Of a stretch of 64,000 nucleotides of DNA, positions 10,880 to 22,350 are shown one piece after another. This DNA is from Wurfbainia villosa. Lineage: Eukaryota; Streptophyta; Magnoliopsida; Zingiberales; Zingiberaceae. Both the position numbers and the translations under genes were made by a program. Each line of letters opens with the position of its first letter. The first letter of the stretch is position 1. The stretch is taken from assembly GCA_025175895.1 (NCBI GenBank), contig CM046000.1:65996720-66060719 (forward strand), given 5' to 3'. The notes under the pieces are model-generated. The model saw only the letters and a list, made by a program, of their open reading frames with translations. It did no database searches and was not told the DNA's origin.

Positions 10880-11195
10880 TGTAGGGTTTTGCTTATCGAG
10901 TCCGTGAGGGGAAAATTTGCTTCCCACTTCACCTCGGTAGCTTGTCCATGGTGATCCCTTCGATGTCCCAAGATTAAAAAAATTTAATCCTAGACAAAAG
11001 GGATTGCCCAAGCAACCAAGTCATCGTCGTGCTATTCATTTAGAGAGGTCACTTGAACAAACAAGTTGTTCAAGCGACCATCCTCTATTCTATGAGTAGC
11101 CGCGGAATAGACAATGTCCGGATCATCGATTTTTGTGTTTATGCTCGGGATCCAAGTATTATTTAGCCATTTACAGATTTATAACATGCTTATAA
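10880..11195 (-). repeat. 3' LTR of C, segment left of D
   Basis: Matches 26025-26340 of the 5' LTR of C almost base for base. It ends at the target site TATAA (11191-11195), which is duplicated at 17360-17364 on the other side of D. Confidence 0.9.
11191..11195. other. TSD of element D, left copy
   Basis: TATAA, repeated at 17360-17364. The uninterrupted 5' LTR of C has a single TATAA at the matching place (26336-26340), confirming the insertion point. Confidence 0.95.
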
Positions 11196-12670
11196 TGTTG
11201 GGAGATCGGGACGGCCGGCTAGAGGGGGGTGAATAGCCCTCGTTCGTTGGATGTCGTAATTCGTTCGTTCTCGTGTGCTTGTCTACAATTGTCGTTAATA
11301 TACGCAGCGGAATAATAATAGAAATAACAACAATACAATCACAATCAATACACAAGCATATATGTGGTTCGGAACCGAATGGTTCCTACTCCACGGGGTG
11401 AGCTCAACGAGCTCGTGTTATGCGCACGACACTAACAACACTCCTTATCGACTACACGTCGGAGGTGGAGAAACCTCTCACAAGCTATTACAACAAGTAA
11501 TATGAAATACAAGAAGAAATACAAAGACAATACAAAAGAGAACTTTTACACAATTGCTTTGATCGCTTTCTTGTTGCTTGCTTTGATTGGCTCTTGAAGG
11601 ACTGGAATGCAGCAGCAATTCCCCTCCAATAGCTCCACAAAAACCATTGCAAAAACCTCCATCTCGAGCTCCTTTTATAACCTGCATCGAGCTATTTTCG
11701 CGCCTAGCAGTCGACTGCCAAAAGGCCCCAGTCGACTGCCCCTGTAGCCGTTGTCTCACAACGGCCAGATCCACGTCAGACAAGTTCCAACGGATCACCT
11801 ACGGTCGATGATGCCCATCACGATCGTGTGACTAATCGATCGGCCTCGATCGGCTAAGGAGCGTTCTGTGCACACGACACTCCCATCAGTCAACTGCCAG
11901 TCCATGGCAGTCGACTGCCAAGCACAAAACCCTAGCCTTACACCAGTCGAACCCTAGTCGACTTGGATCAATCGAACCGACACCTATGCCAGTCAACTGA
12001 TGTCGGGCAAAACCTCAAACACCAAGTTGTTTGAGCATCCGACCGTCGGGTAAACCCTCAAACATCAAGTTTGAGCCTCCGACACTCAGTCTTAGCTACT
12101 TGGCCAAGTCCACCTTATCCCTCATGGAGTTCCCCACCGAAGCTCTCTTCCCTCGGCCTACATCCCTCGGATGCGCCAAGCGCATGGCTTCGCAACGCCA
12201 TCCTTCGCGTCTCATACCCTAGAAGTATGCTTCCCTTTGGGCTCACTCCATTCGCTCCCCATCCGACGGTCCCTCGGATGCACCAAGCACACGGCTTCGC
12301 AATGTCATCCTTCACCGACTCAAGGACCCCGAGCCTAGTGAACTTACCAAGTCCTCAAGACTTCCCAAATGCACCAAGCGCATGGCTTCGCAATGCATTT
12401 CTCACCAAGCACCAAGCGCACGGCTTCGCAATGTTTTGGACTTTCCCATGCCAAGCATCAAGCGCACGGCTTCGCAATGCTTTGGACTTTCCCATGCCAA
12501 GGCTTCCCCCTTGGACTTCCACACCAAGCTCCATGCTTGGATTTTCCATGCCAACCCCATGTTGGACTTTCCCATGATAATCACATGTCATGAGTTTTGT
12601 CCATCATCAAAATACTATCAAGGTACTGCTCGAGTCAAACTCGAGTCAACCTGGGCCGATTGCACCAAAA
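11196..12670 (-). repeat. D, 3' LTR (1475 bp)
   Basis: Plus-strand ends TGTTGGGAGATC and CACCAAAA (one base off the CACCAACA of the other LTR). A TATA-like TTATAAAAGG (minus strand) lies at 11671-11680, with CAGTCGACTG-type palindromes at 11706-11740. An array of CACCAAGCGCA..GGCTTCGCAATGC units at about 12170-12480 is followed by GGACTTTCCCATGCCAAG units. Near-identical to the other LTR except in one block (about 11800-11925). Confidence 0.88.
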
Positions 12671-12684
12671 ATCTCCCCCTTTTT
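12671..12684 (-). other. Polypurine tract of D
   Basis: Plus strand ATCTCCCCCTTTTT, i.e. AAAAAGGGGGAGAT on the minus strand, abutting the 3' LTR. The same tract occurs in J (37965-37978) and N (61318-61331). Confidence 0.85.
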
Positions 12685-14231
12685 GATGATTGACAAAACT
12701 ACCATCTCAAGTCTACCAATTCTCCCATATTGACAATTCTCATATCCCAATGAAAATTCCAACGAACCCTAATTGGTAACTTGGTAACTTCTCCCCCTTT
12801 TTGACACTACATCAAAAAGGTCCTCCCCAAGGGTATGAATGTCTCATATCCCAATGAGATCTTACAATCTCTCCCTTGGAGGAACACATGCCTATAATCT
12901 TTCTAGTGATCCCATATCACTTAAAGAGAGTCAACCCAATTTTCCTCCCATGAGGAAATACACATCCATCTTCCCATGATGGATACCTCCCCGTAGAGGC
13001 TTGCTCCCCCTTGACCATTGCACCAACAATGTCCTTGGAGAGTCCCTAAGCCAATAGGAACATTAAACCAAACAAAATTAAGGCAAAGTTCAACAATGAA
13101 CTCTCATCCACCTTAAAATTGATACTCAACCTCAACCCAACTCCTAATCCATATCCAATGGATTTCCACCCTCTCTAATGCTCTCCCAAGCATATCCTAG
13201 GGTTAGGAGTGGTTAGGGGACCTTAACCTAGCTGAACATGGGCCTAACCAACAAGATTTACCCGAAATCAGCTTGGGCAGTCAACTAAAATCAAAAATCA
13301 GTCACATTTCACCCTCATCGATCATGTCATCCATGGCGTCGATAATGGATTTCCGAAATCCATAAGTAAATATACATAAGTTTAAAATTCTTGAAATTTG
13401 GTATGTATATTACTTATCATAAACACTATGGGTGAAAAATATTGGAAAATTATTTTACCAAATAAATTAGGAGATTGATACAAAGTCCAAAATTTAAGAA
13501 AAGCTTCAATAAAGAGCCCTCTTTGTATCATCCCATTCAATGGTGATAGCTATCAAAAGATAGGCTTCACCAAGGTTTTTCAAAATGTTTTCAAAATGTT
13601 TTTCAAACCTTTATTTTATTTTTTCTAAACATCTCACCAATATCTAGATGTGTAAAACACATACAAGTCAAATTTTTGTGAGATGTGGGTTTTGTTTTGT
13701 TTATGTTCTCATGCATATTTCTAGGCAATATTATTTGATTCCCATCAAATCATGCCATAGTCCTTAATTTCATTTTAATTTATGCATGATGATGATTATG
13801 GCATAGATATGATATAAGTAAAACCATATGCCAATATCATGATGTCATGGCATGTGAATGAGATCTAGGCATACATGACATCTAAATATAAATCTAAACA
13901 TGATCATGACATTTTTATAGATAAGAATGAAGATGATGTCATGACATGGCAAGGCAAAAAAATCATGGCAACTAAAATATACTAAGGTATAGAATACCTA
14001 AGTGTTAAAATCAATTTGTCATTTCTAGAGATTAAACCAATTTTGCCTTAATGCCATTCATCTCCCTAGTGTGCCAAAAACCCAAAATGGCACACCATGA
14101 CTTCTATGACCTAATTGTGCCAATTTAAATCATTTTTAACTTCTCAAACCATATTGACACACCCTAATGTGTCAACTCACAATGGCTAGGTTAACCACTC
14201 ATCCACTTAGGGTTGACACACCCTAACCCAT
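12685..14231 (-). other. D 3' non-coding region
   Basis: About 1.5 kb between gag and the PPT with no coding signal. It contains repeated CTCATATCCCAATGAGATCTTAC-like phrases and further CTCCCCCTTTTTGA pieces near 12790. The region upstream of the PPT in J (37561-37964) is homologous. Confidence 0.7.
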
Positions 14232-15806
14232 TTAGCGTGAATCAATCACGCTCTTAGGAACCCAATATCTATTGGAGCTCCTTGGGTTAACAATGTATTC
14301 CCTAGGGATAACTTCCCTAGATACCTTCCTAATGACTCTTTTTGGCTTTGAAGCCATAGTCAAATGGGTCTTACTTGGGTCAACTCTAGAGGTGACTCCT
14401 CCATTGACCTTTTTAGTGGCTACATTTGATTTCTTTGAGGTGTTAGCCACTAAACACATACCATGGCCAGACTTAGGGATGGCTTCCCTATTAGCCTTGG
14501 TTTTCCTAGATCTAGAGGTGGTTCCATAATTAAATGGAATATTATGGTAGGACATAAGTTTATGACCCAAACCCTTCTTGCCCTTAGACATTTCTTGTTT
14601 TCTATGTCTTGACTTTTGTACATTAGACCCCTTAACCGAATTTGATATTATTGCTAGGGTCTTCTCCAATTTTTCTAGCCTTGACCTCAAGGCTTGGTTT
14701 TCTAACTCTAATTTTCCCAATTTTGAATTTTAATTTGTCTTTTGGGAAATGTTTTTCTTTTTAGGCATATGCCTAGATTTCTTGTGATTAACACCCAAGT
14801 TTTCTTCAATTCTCCTAATTGACTCCCTAGGTAAAATAGGTCTAGAACTATGATTCCTAGGTTTATCCTTAGTTATATGAACATGTTTGGCACCTAAGCA
14901 ATAAACCTTATTATTTCTCTTAGCATGCTTTTCATTTATAATTGCAAGAGAACTAAATTAATTCTTAGCATGCTTTTTGACTCTAGAAATTAAAGGTGCA
15001 TTAAGTAAATTTACCTTAGGGTTAGCTTTAGGAGCTCCCCCTACATGAGTTGCAACTTCTTGCCCTTTCTTCCTCCCCCTAGGGCATTGGCTTCGATAGT
15101 GTCCCTTTTGGTTGCATTTAAAGCACACAATGTGCTCTTTGCTCTTGATTTTGGGAACATCGGCATCCTTTGAATTTGGATTGACTTTTGGTGTTGATGC
15201 CTTTTCCTTAGCCAATTTAGGGCATTTGCTCTTGTAATGCCCCTTCTCCCTACACTCAAAGCATATTATGTGATTTTTATTTAAAATTACAACACTTGAG
15301 TTACCTAGGGAGTTGGTGGAGGCCTCTTCACTTCTTCCGGAGGTAGAAGCTTCATTTTGATCTTGCTCCGGAATCGAAATCCTTTCCTCCCCCTCAACGC
15401 TAGAGGTGGAGGTCTCCACCAAGTCATCCACATCTTCAAAAGTGGATGGTGATTCTTCTTCGACATTCTCCTCTACTTGTGACGATTGGGAATTTTCTTG
15501 GAATTTTATTACCTTATTCCATAATTCCCTTGCATCCCTATAATCACCCAATCTAGAACAAATAGTGTTAGGTAACAAATCACTAATCAACTTGATTACC
15601 TTGAGATTTGTCTTGAAGTCTTTGATTTGGTCTTGGGTCCATTTTGACTTCTCAATTGGCTTGTTGTACTTGTCCCTAGGCATTTCAAAACCATTTTCTA
15701 TAATAATCATAAAATCAAAATAGGTTTCTAGGTATACCTCCATTTTTCTTCTCCACCATAGAAGATCTCCTTCGAATTTGGGTGGTTGAAGGTTGTAGCC
15801 GGCCAT
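14232..15806 (-). pseudogene. Gag-like protein of element D, 525 codons with two stops
   Basis: One continuous minus-strand frame from ATG at 15806, interrupted only by two TAA codons (after codons 282 and 362). The N-terminus has a Gag core with the WWRRKMEVYLE and LWNKVIKFQE blocks. Two intact CCHC zinc knuckles lie at residues 182-195 and 228-241. A leucine-rich coiled coil (LELENQALRSRLEKLEKTL) and a basic tail follow, with the C-terminus reading NRYWVPKSVIDSR. There is no protease motif after it. Gag would bind and package the RNA. The E protein (30108-31769) is a close relative and open over 553 codons. Confidence 0.85.
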
Positions 15807-15849
15807 CTTGTAGTGCTCTCGCGGCAGTTAGTCCTTGAAGAGCGACCTC

Positions 15850-15862
15850 GGCTCTGATACCA
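15850..15862 (-). other. Primer-binding site of D
   Basis: Minus strand TGGTATCAGAGCC, two bases inside the 5' LTR. Confidence 0.9.
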
Positions 15863-15864
15863 CT

Positions 15865-17359
15865 TGTTGGGAGATGGGGACGGCCGGCTAGAGGGGGGTG
15901 AATAGCCCTCGTTCGTTGGATGTCGTAATTCATTCGTTCTCATGTGCTTGTCTACAATTGTCGTTAATATATGTAGCGAAATAACAATAGAAATAACAAC
16001 AATACAAGCACAATCAATACACAAGCATATACGTGGTTCAGAATCGAATGGTTCCTACTCCACGGGGTGAGCTCAACAAGCTCGTGTTATGCGCACGACA
16101 CTAACAACACTCCTTATCGACTACACGTCGGAGGTGGAGAAACCTCTCACAAGCTATTACAACAAGTAATATGAAATACAAGAAGAAATACAAAGACAAT
16201 ACAAAAGAGAACTTTTACACAATTGCTTTGATCACTTTATTGTTGCTTGCTTTGATTGGCTCTTGAAGGACTGGAATGTAGCAGCAATTCCCCTCCAATA
16301 GCTCCACAAAAACCATTGCAAAAACCTCCATCTTGAGCTCCTTTTATAACCTACAACGAGCTATTTTCGCGCCTAGTAGTCGACTGCCAAAAGGCCCCAG
16401 TCGACTGCCCCTGTAGCCGTTGTCTCACAACGGCCAGATCCACGTCAGACAAGTTCCAACGGATCACCTACGATCGGATGATGCCCATCGATCGTGGGGT
16501 GACTTAGTAATCGACGCCTGCGGCTATGGAGGGTTTTTGTGCTCGCGACACTCCCATCACCGATTGCCATGCCTCGGAGCCGATCGCTGCCCATGGCGCG
16601 ATCGCGCCAAGCACAAAACCCTATCCTTACACCAGTCAAACCCTAGTCGACTTGGATCAGTCGAATCGACACCTATGCAAGTCGACTGATGTCGAGCAAA
16701 ACTTCAAACACCAAGTTGTTTGAGCATCCGACCGTCGGGTAAACCCTCAAACATCAAGTTTGAGCCTCCGACACTCAGTCTTAGCTACTTGGCCAAGTCC
16801 ACCTTATCCCTCATGGAGTTCCCCACCGAAGCTCTCTTTCCTCGGCCTACGTCCCTTGGATGCGCCAAGTGCACGGCTTCACAACGCCATCCTTTGCATC
16901 TCATACCCTAGAAGTATGCTTCCCTTTGGGCTCACTCCATTCGCTCCCCGTCTGGCGGTCCCTCGGATGCACCAAGCGCACGGCTTCGCAATGCCATCCT
17001 TCACCGACTCAAGGACCCTGAGCCTAGTGAACTTACCAAGTCCTCAAGACTTCCCAAATGCACCAAGCGCATGACTTCGCAATGCATTTCTCACCAAGCA
17101 CCAAGCGCACGGCTTCGCAATGCTTTGGACTTTCCCATGCCAAGCACCAAGCGCACGACTTCGCAATTCTTTGGACTTTCCCATGCCAAGGCTTTCCCCT
17201 TGGACTTCCACACCAAGCTCCATGCTTGGATTTTCCATGCCAACCCCATGTTGGACTTTCCCATGACAATCCCATGTCATGAGTTTTGTCCATCATCAAA
17301 ATACTATCAAGGTACTGCTCGAGTCAAACTCGAGTCAACCTGGGCCGATTGCACCAACA
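15865..17359 (-). repeat. D, 5' LTR (1495 bp)
   Basis: Plus-strand ends TGTTGGGAGATG and CACCAACA. Nearly the same as 11196-12670, apart from a block at about 16475-16615 where the CAGTCGACTG-rich sequence is replaced by CGATCG-rich sequence. Confidence 0.9.
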
Positions 17360-17364
17360 TATAA
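17360..17364. other. TSD of element D, right copy
   Basis: TATAA, matching 11191-11195. Confidence 0.95.
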
Positions 17365-18954
17365 TTGAAAAACAAAAACAAGCAACAAACAAAAGAAGAA
17401 AGTAGAATAGCTATATCTCTCGATCTTCTAATGTATGACCTTCCACCTTTTGGACGTCATGTGGGCGACGATCCACCAAAAGTCGAAGCTCCTAGATTGC
17501 AAATCGTCCTTCCTTGCTCTTCCAAAGTAAGAGGAAGAATAGAAACAAGGTTTTTCTCCTCACTAGAAACAACCAAAAAGGAACCAAAACTTTCCTTGCC
17601 GCCGGCCAACTAGATGAAGGAGAAGATGGTGGAAAACAACCAAGACACCAAGGGAAGCCATATATCTTGTTTCCACCACCTAAGGAGAGGGAGAAGGGAG
17701 CTTTTGGGCATCGGCCAAGGGCTGGGAAGGGCCTGGAAACTTGCTGGACGTTGGCCACAAGACAAAGAAGAAGAAAGGAAACCTTGCCTTATTTGGTGCC
17801 GCCCTAGCCTCCTAACCCTAACCCTAATCCTAATCCTATCTCAACTAGGATTCCCTTCTCTTGCCACCCAAGCCTTGCTCTCTTCAATGTAGTTCACGCC
17901 AACCCCTTTGAAACCCTTTTATAGAGTTAGGGATAAATCATGAATTAATCTCCTCCATTGGTTTTAGGGATTTAATCTCAACCGTTGGTTCTTAGAGATT
18001 TAATCTCTACCAATGGATCTTAGACTTTTGTTTCTATCCATTGGATCTAAGCATCATGAGGTGTTAATAGGCTACATTAGGGACCATGAGGAGGAATTGG
18101 GTCTTGGCCACCCATGGATCAAGCCCACATAAAGTCCGATACACTAATGATGATCCAATCCACTAAAGGTTCATCATTGATCTACCTCACCAACCCCCAT
18201 ATGATAATATGGGCTCCATATATTATTTGTGCATTTTCTCCCCGTGTTTAAGATCTCGAATGTCTGTCGATTAATTAATTTACTGACCATTAATTAATCA
18301 ACATCTAACTCCTTGACTAGTACCACTCAACCTTTTCATCATGCCGGACCAAGTCCACCTGCAGGATTTACATGATGAACCTTATGAGCTCCTCAAGGGG
18401 ACATCATCATCCTAATATATAGGACATGGTTTTCTCCTATAATCAACGACACACCATATAAATAATATCATCTCCCAACTTACGGAACCTATCAATTTAA
18501 TCTATAAATCTCGCCCATTGGTAAATTAAAGAGATGAGTACTAAGTATATGTGCCCGTTATTATATCGGGATTAAGAGCATGTACTAAATAATATCTGAG
18601 GTCCGATTCGATTATGTAGTCAGCAATAAATCGAATCACCTCTAAGTCGGTCCTGCTCAATACACACAAAGTGCACTAGTGTGATTCTATGGTCAAGACA
18701 AACCAATACCAAATCACACTACAACCATTCTGATGGTTTGTCCAAAGCCATCTCGGTTGTGAGCCTTTACTTATACTTTTCAAGGGGCCGATAACATGAT
18801 CTCTTGTGTGACACCACACACCATGTTATCTACAATGTAAAGTATTAGACAATATTGCATAACCATAAAAATATACAAACAATGATCATGTGATTCTTAT
18901 TCAAAAATAAAGATGTTCATACAAAAGATAGACTTTTTAGTATACATCCCTATA
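17365..18954 (-). repeat. 3' LTR of C, segment right of D
   Basis: Continues the LTR interrupted by D and matches 26341-27933 plus 24 further bases. It includes two to three degenerate units of the GATTTAATCTC minisatellite at about 17945-18030 and a TTTTATAGAG TATA-type element near 17920. The end reads CATCCCTATA, where A has CATCCCAACA. Confidence 0.88.
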
Positions 18955-18965
18955 ATCTCTCACTT
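18955..18965 (-). other. Polypurine tract of C
   Basis: Minus strand AAGTGAGAGAT next to the 3' LTR; compare AAGTGGGAGAT in A. Confidence 0.7.
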
Positions 18966-19679
18966 ATACTAAAAGACTATGCTGTCCTCAAAGTGTCATA
19001 CATCTGATCCACATTCCCTCCACATGCCTATCTAGTGCTCTCGTCGGAAGGGCCTTAGTGAAATGATCTGCCAGGTTATCCTCCGATGCAATCTTGGCCA
19101 CAACAACTTCTCCTCTCTTTACGACTTCTCGTATCAGGTGGTACTTGCACTCTATGTGTTTACTAGCCTTATGGGCTCGTGGTTCCTTCGAGTTTGCAAC
19201 TGCACCACTATTATCACAATAAATTGTGATAGTTCTGGGCAAACCAGGAATCACATCCAAGTCCATCAGGAAGTTCATGAGTCATACAATTTCTTTGGCT
19301 GCCTTAGAGGCTGCCACATACTCAGCTTCCATTGTGGAGTCCGCCATGCATTTCTTCTTGACACTCCTCCATACAATGGATCCACATCCCAAAGTAAACA
19401 CAAAATCTGAGGTAGACTTACTGTTATCCCTATCAGATTGGAAGTCAGAATCCGTGTAACCCACAGGGAGTAATTGGTCTGCCCGGTAAACCAGCATATA
19501 ATCCCTAGTCCTTCTCAGGTACTTCAATATATGCTTTACCGCAGTTCAATGTCCCTGTCCTGGATTACTTTGATATCTACTGACCATGCCCATGGCAAAG
19601 CAGATATCTGGTCTCGTATAGAGCATCGCATACATGAGGCTTCCTACTGCCGAAGCATAAGGAACCACCTTCATCTCCT
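18966..19679 (-). pseudogene. Copia RNase H of C
   Basis: RNase H and the end of the RT connection, in three frames. The stretch 19546-19728 begins with PYASAVGSLMYAMLYTRPDI. The stretch 19282-19527 has GYTDSDFQSDRDNSKSTS and DSTMEAEYVAASKAAKE. The stretch 18988-19278 has TIYCDNSGAVANSKEP, AHKASKHIECKYHLIRE and ADHFTKALP. The acidic residues of the active site are present, so this domain is better kept than in A, but frameshifts separate the pieces. Solo LTR S1 splits it from the rest of RT. Confidence 0.85.
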
Positions 19680-19684
19680 CTATC

Positions 19685-21800
19685 TGTTGGAATGTATACT
19701 GAAAGCCTAGCTCTTTTTGTATGAACATTTTATTTTGAAATAAGAATCACATGATCATTGTTTTCACTTTATATATTTATTATATATGTGCATATTGTCT
19801 AATATTTTACATTGTAGATAACATGGTGCTTGGAGTGGCACAGAAGATCATGTTATCAGTTCCTTGTAAAATATAAGTAGAGGCTCACAACCAAGATGGT
19901 TTTGGACAAACCATTGGCGATGGTTGTAGTGTAGCTTGGTATTGTTTTGTCTTGAACATAGAGTTACACTGGTACACTTAGGTGTATTGAGCAGGACCGA
20001 CATAGAGGTGATTCAATTTAGTACTGACTACATAATTGAATCGAACCTCGGATATTATGTTGTACATGCTCTTAATCCCGATATAATAACGGGCACATGT
20101 ACTTAGTATTTATTTCTTTGATTTACCAGTGGGTGAGATTTAGATGGATTAAATCAATATGCCCGGTAAGTTGGGAAATAATATTATTTACATGATGTGT
20201 CGTTGATTATAGGAGGAAATCGTATCCTATATATTAGGTTGATGATGTCCCCTTGAGGAGCTCATAAGGTTCATCATGTAAACCCAGCTGGTTGACTTAG
20301 TCAACATGATGATAAGGTTGAGTGGTACTACTCGAGGAATTAGATGTTAATTAATTGATGGTCAGTAAATCAATTAATTGACGGACATTCGATATCTTAA
20401 ACACGGGGAGATTAATGTGCAAATAATATATGGAGCCCATATTGATTTATGGGGTTGGTGAGGTAGTTCAATGATGATCCTCTAGTGGAATGGAACATCA
20501 TTGATGGATCAAGTTTGTGTGGTTCCGATCCATCGGGTGGCCAAGACCCAACTCCTCCTTATGGTCCCTATCGTAGCCTAATATAATTCTTGTGAAGTCT
20601 AGATCCAAGAATGTAAAACAAAACCTAAAACCAATGGTTGGGATTAAATCCCTAGATCCGATGGTTAGGATGAAACACTAGAACCAACGGTTGGGATTAA
20701 ATCCCTAGATCCGATGGTTAGGATGAAACCCTAGAATCGACGGTTGAGATTAAATCCCTAGATCCGACGGTTGGGATAAAACCCTAGATCCGACGGTTGG
20801 GATGAAATCCTAGATCCGACGGTTGGGATGAAATCCTAGATCCGACGGTTGAGATGAAACCCTAGATCCGACGGTTGGGATAAAACCCTAGATCCGACAG
20901 TGGAGGTTAAATCCCTAGATCCGACGGAGGAGATTAAAGGAGGCTTAAGCCCTATTCTATAAATAGATGCTTAGGGTTGGGCGGCAAGTATGATCAAGGA
21001 TTTGAATTAGAGATTTAGGGTTTGGCTCTTGTAGAGGTGGGCGGCTAGGGTTTGGAGCAAAAGTGGGCGGCAACTTTCTTCTTCCTTCTAGTTGTTGCCG
21101 GCGCCCAACTTCCACCATCAATACTTAGCCGGCGCCCATCCTTAAGGCTTTTCTCTTCTTCCTTAGCTGGCGGTTCTCCTTCCATTGGTGGCCAGTGGTC
21201 TTCCTCCTTCTTTTCTCCTTGGTGGCCGGCGGCAACTCCTTTACAAGTTGGCCGGCGCATCATCCATTGCTCCTTGGCCGGCGGTTGCACCAAATTCCCT
21301 AATTTGGTGGCCGGTTCTAGATAGGAAAGGTATTTGTGAGTTCTTCTCTTTGTTCGCAGCGGACAAGGTAGAGAAGAAAGTGATCTAGAAGGCTTCTACT
21401 CGTGGAGGATCTTCGTCCACACGTCGTCCACGAGAAGGATAGGACATACGATAGAAGATCGTAAGGTATAAAGTTATTTTAACTTTATTTACAGATCTGA
21501 ATATATTCTTTAATATTTTGATTATGCATGTGTGTGTATAAATATATATTGTATAATCATGGACCCCGAAGACAAACACAAAAACCGGCGATCCGTCCGT
21601 CGTCTCTTCCGCGGCTAACCAACTAGAAGAGTTGTGTTGCTTGAATAACTAGTTTGTTCAAGCGACCACTTAAGTTGTTAGCACGACGACGAATAGGTTG
21701 TGCTAAGGAAGCTCATCCCATCCGGATTGATTCTTTCATTAGTGAAAATTTTAATCCGGGGATATGGGAGCCAATGAGCCTCCGAAGCGATCTACCTTCA
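19685..21800 (+). repeat. Solo LTR S1 (A family), with TSD CTATC
   Basis: A complete LTR of the A family on the plus strand (TGTTGGAATG ... CTACCTTCA) flanked by CTATC at 19680-19684 and 21801-21805. Joining the flanks restores the C coding order (the SSEEI and EEMKVVPYASAV blocks). It holds about ten 27-bp units (GATCCGACGGTTGGGAT type) at about 20630-20930 and a TATA box at 20956-20966. The internal part was lost, as expected after LTR-LTR recombination. Confidence 0.92.
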
Positions 21801-22347
21801 CTATCTCCTCAGATGATCTAGGACACATCTCCTTAGATAAAGGAACTCCATGCCTGAAAGGTAGAAAACCCTTCTTGGAGTTTTGCATGCTAAAACGCTC
21901 CATAATCATGTCTATGTATGAACCTTGGGATAAGCACAACATCCTTTTCCTGCGATCCCTTATAACCTTGATCCCAAGGATGTGTCTCACCTCTCCCAAG
22001 TCCTTCATATCAAACTATTTGGACAACCATACCCTTACGTCCGATAACACCTTGATATTGTTGCCAATCAACAAAATGTAATCTACGTATAGTACAAGAA
22101 ATACCACTACGTTTCCGTCACATCTCTTGTATACACAAGACTCATCCATACTTTGAATAAATCCATAAGACTGGATCACCTCATCAAAGCGGATGTTCCA
22201 AGACCTCGAAGCTTGCTTCAATCCATAAATGGACCCATTAAGCTTACATACAAGATGCTCTTTGCCCTTAGCAATGAATCCCTCTGTTTGCTTCATGTAG
22301 ATGTTTTTTTCAAGACTTCCATTAAGGAAAGCTGTCTTGACATCCAT
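21801..22347 (-). pseudogene. Copia reverse transcriptase, distal part (C)
   Basis: Continuation of the RT frame after a break at about 22348. It has DVKTAFLNGSLEKNIYM, KLNGSIYGLKQASRSW and the polymerase box, which reads YVDY in place of YVDD (the last Asp is Tyr through a single G-to-T change). Then follow DLGEVRHILGI and LCLSQGSYIDMIMERF at 21751-22008. Catalytically dead as read. Confidence 0.85.
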
Positions 22348-22350
22348 CTG

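Larger units (their letters stand above)
11196..17359 (-). mobile_element. Complete gag-only LTR retrotransposon D (6164 bp)
   Basis: Full non-autonomous element: two LTRs (11196-12670, 15865-17359), PBS, PPT and a 5-bp TSD. The internal region of about 3.2 kb encodes a single Gag-like protein (14232-15806) and has no readable protease, integrase, RT or RNase H. It resembles the plant TR-GAG class (terminal-repeat elements carrying only GAG), and mobilisation would need enzymes in trans. It is inserted in the 3' LTR of C. Related elements in the window are E, J, K and M. Confidence 0.9.

Noticed and set aside
10579..11011. Open minus-strand frames of 113-130 codons
   Set aside because: They span the junction between the B LTR and the C LTR and encode no recognisable domain.
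12071..12577. 168-codon plus-strand frame and neighbours (also 16760-17364), with HQAHGFAM-type repeats
   Set aside because: They are translations of tandem units in the D LTRs, open in several frames on both strands, with no domain and repeated identically in the other LTR.
17812..17842. Telomere-like CCCTAACCCTAATCCTAAT runs here and at about 26787-26815
   Set aside because: Only three or four degenerate units, at the same position in both LTRs of C, so they are part of the LTR and not an interstitial telomere.
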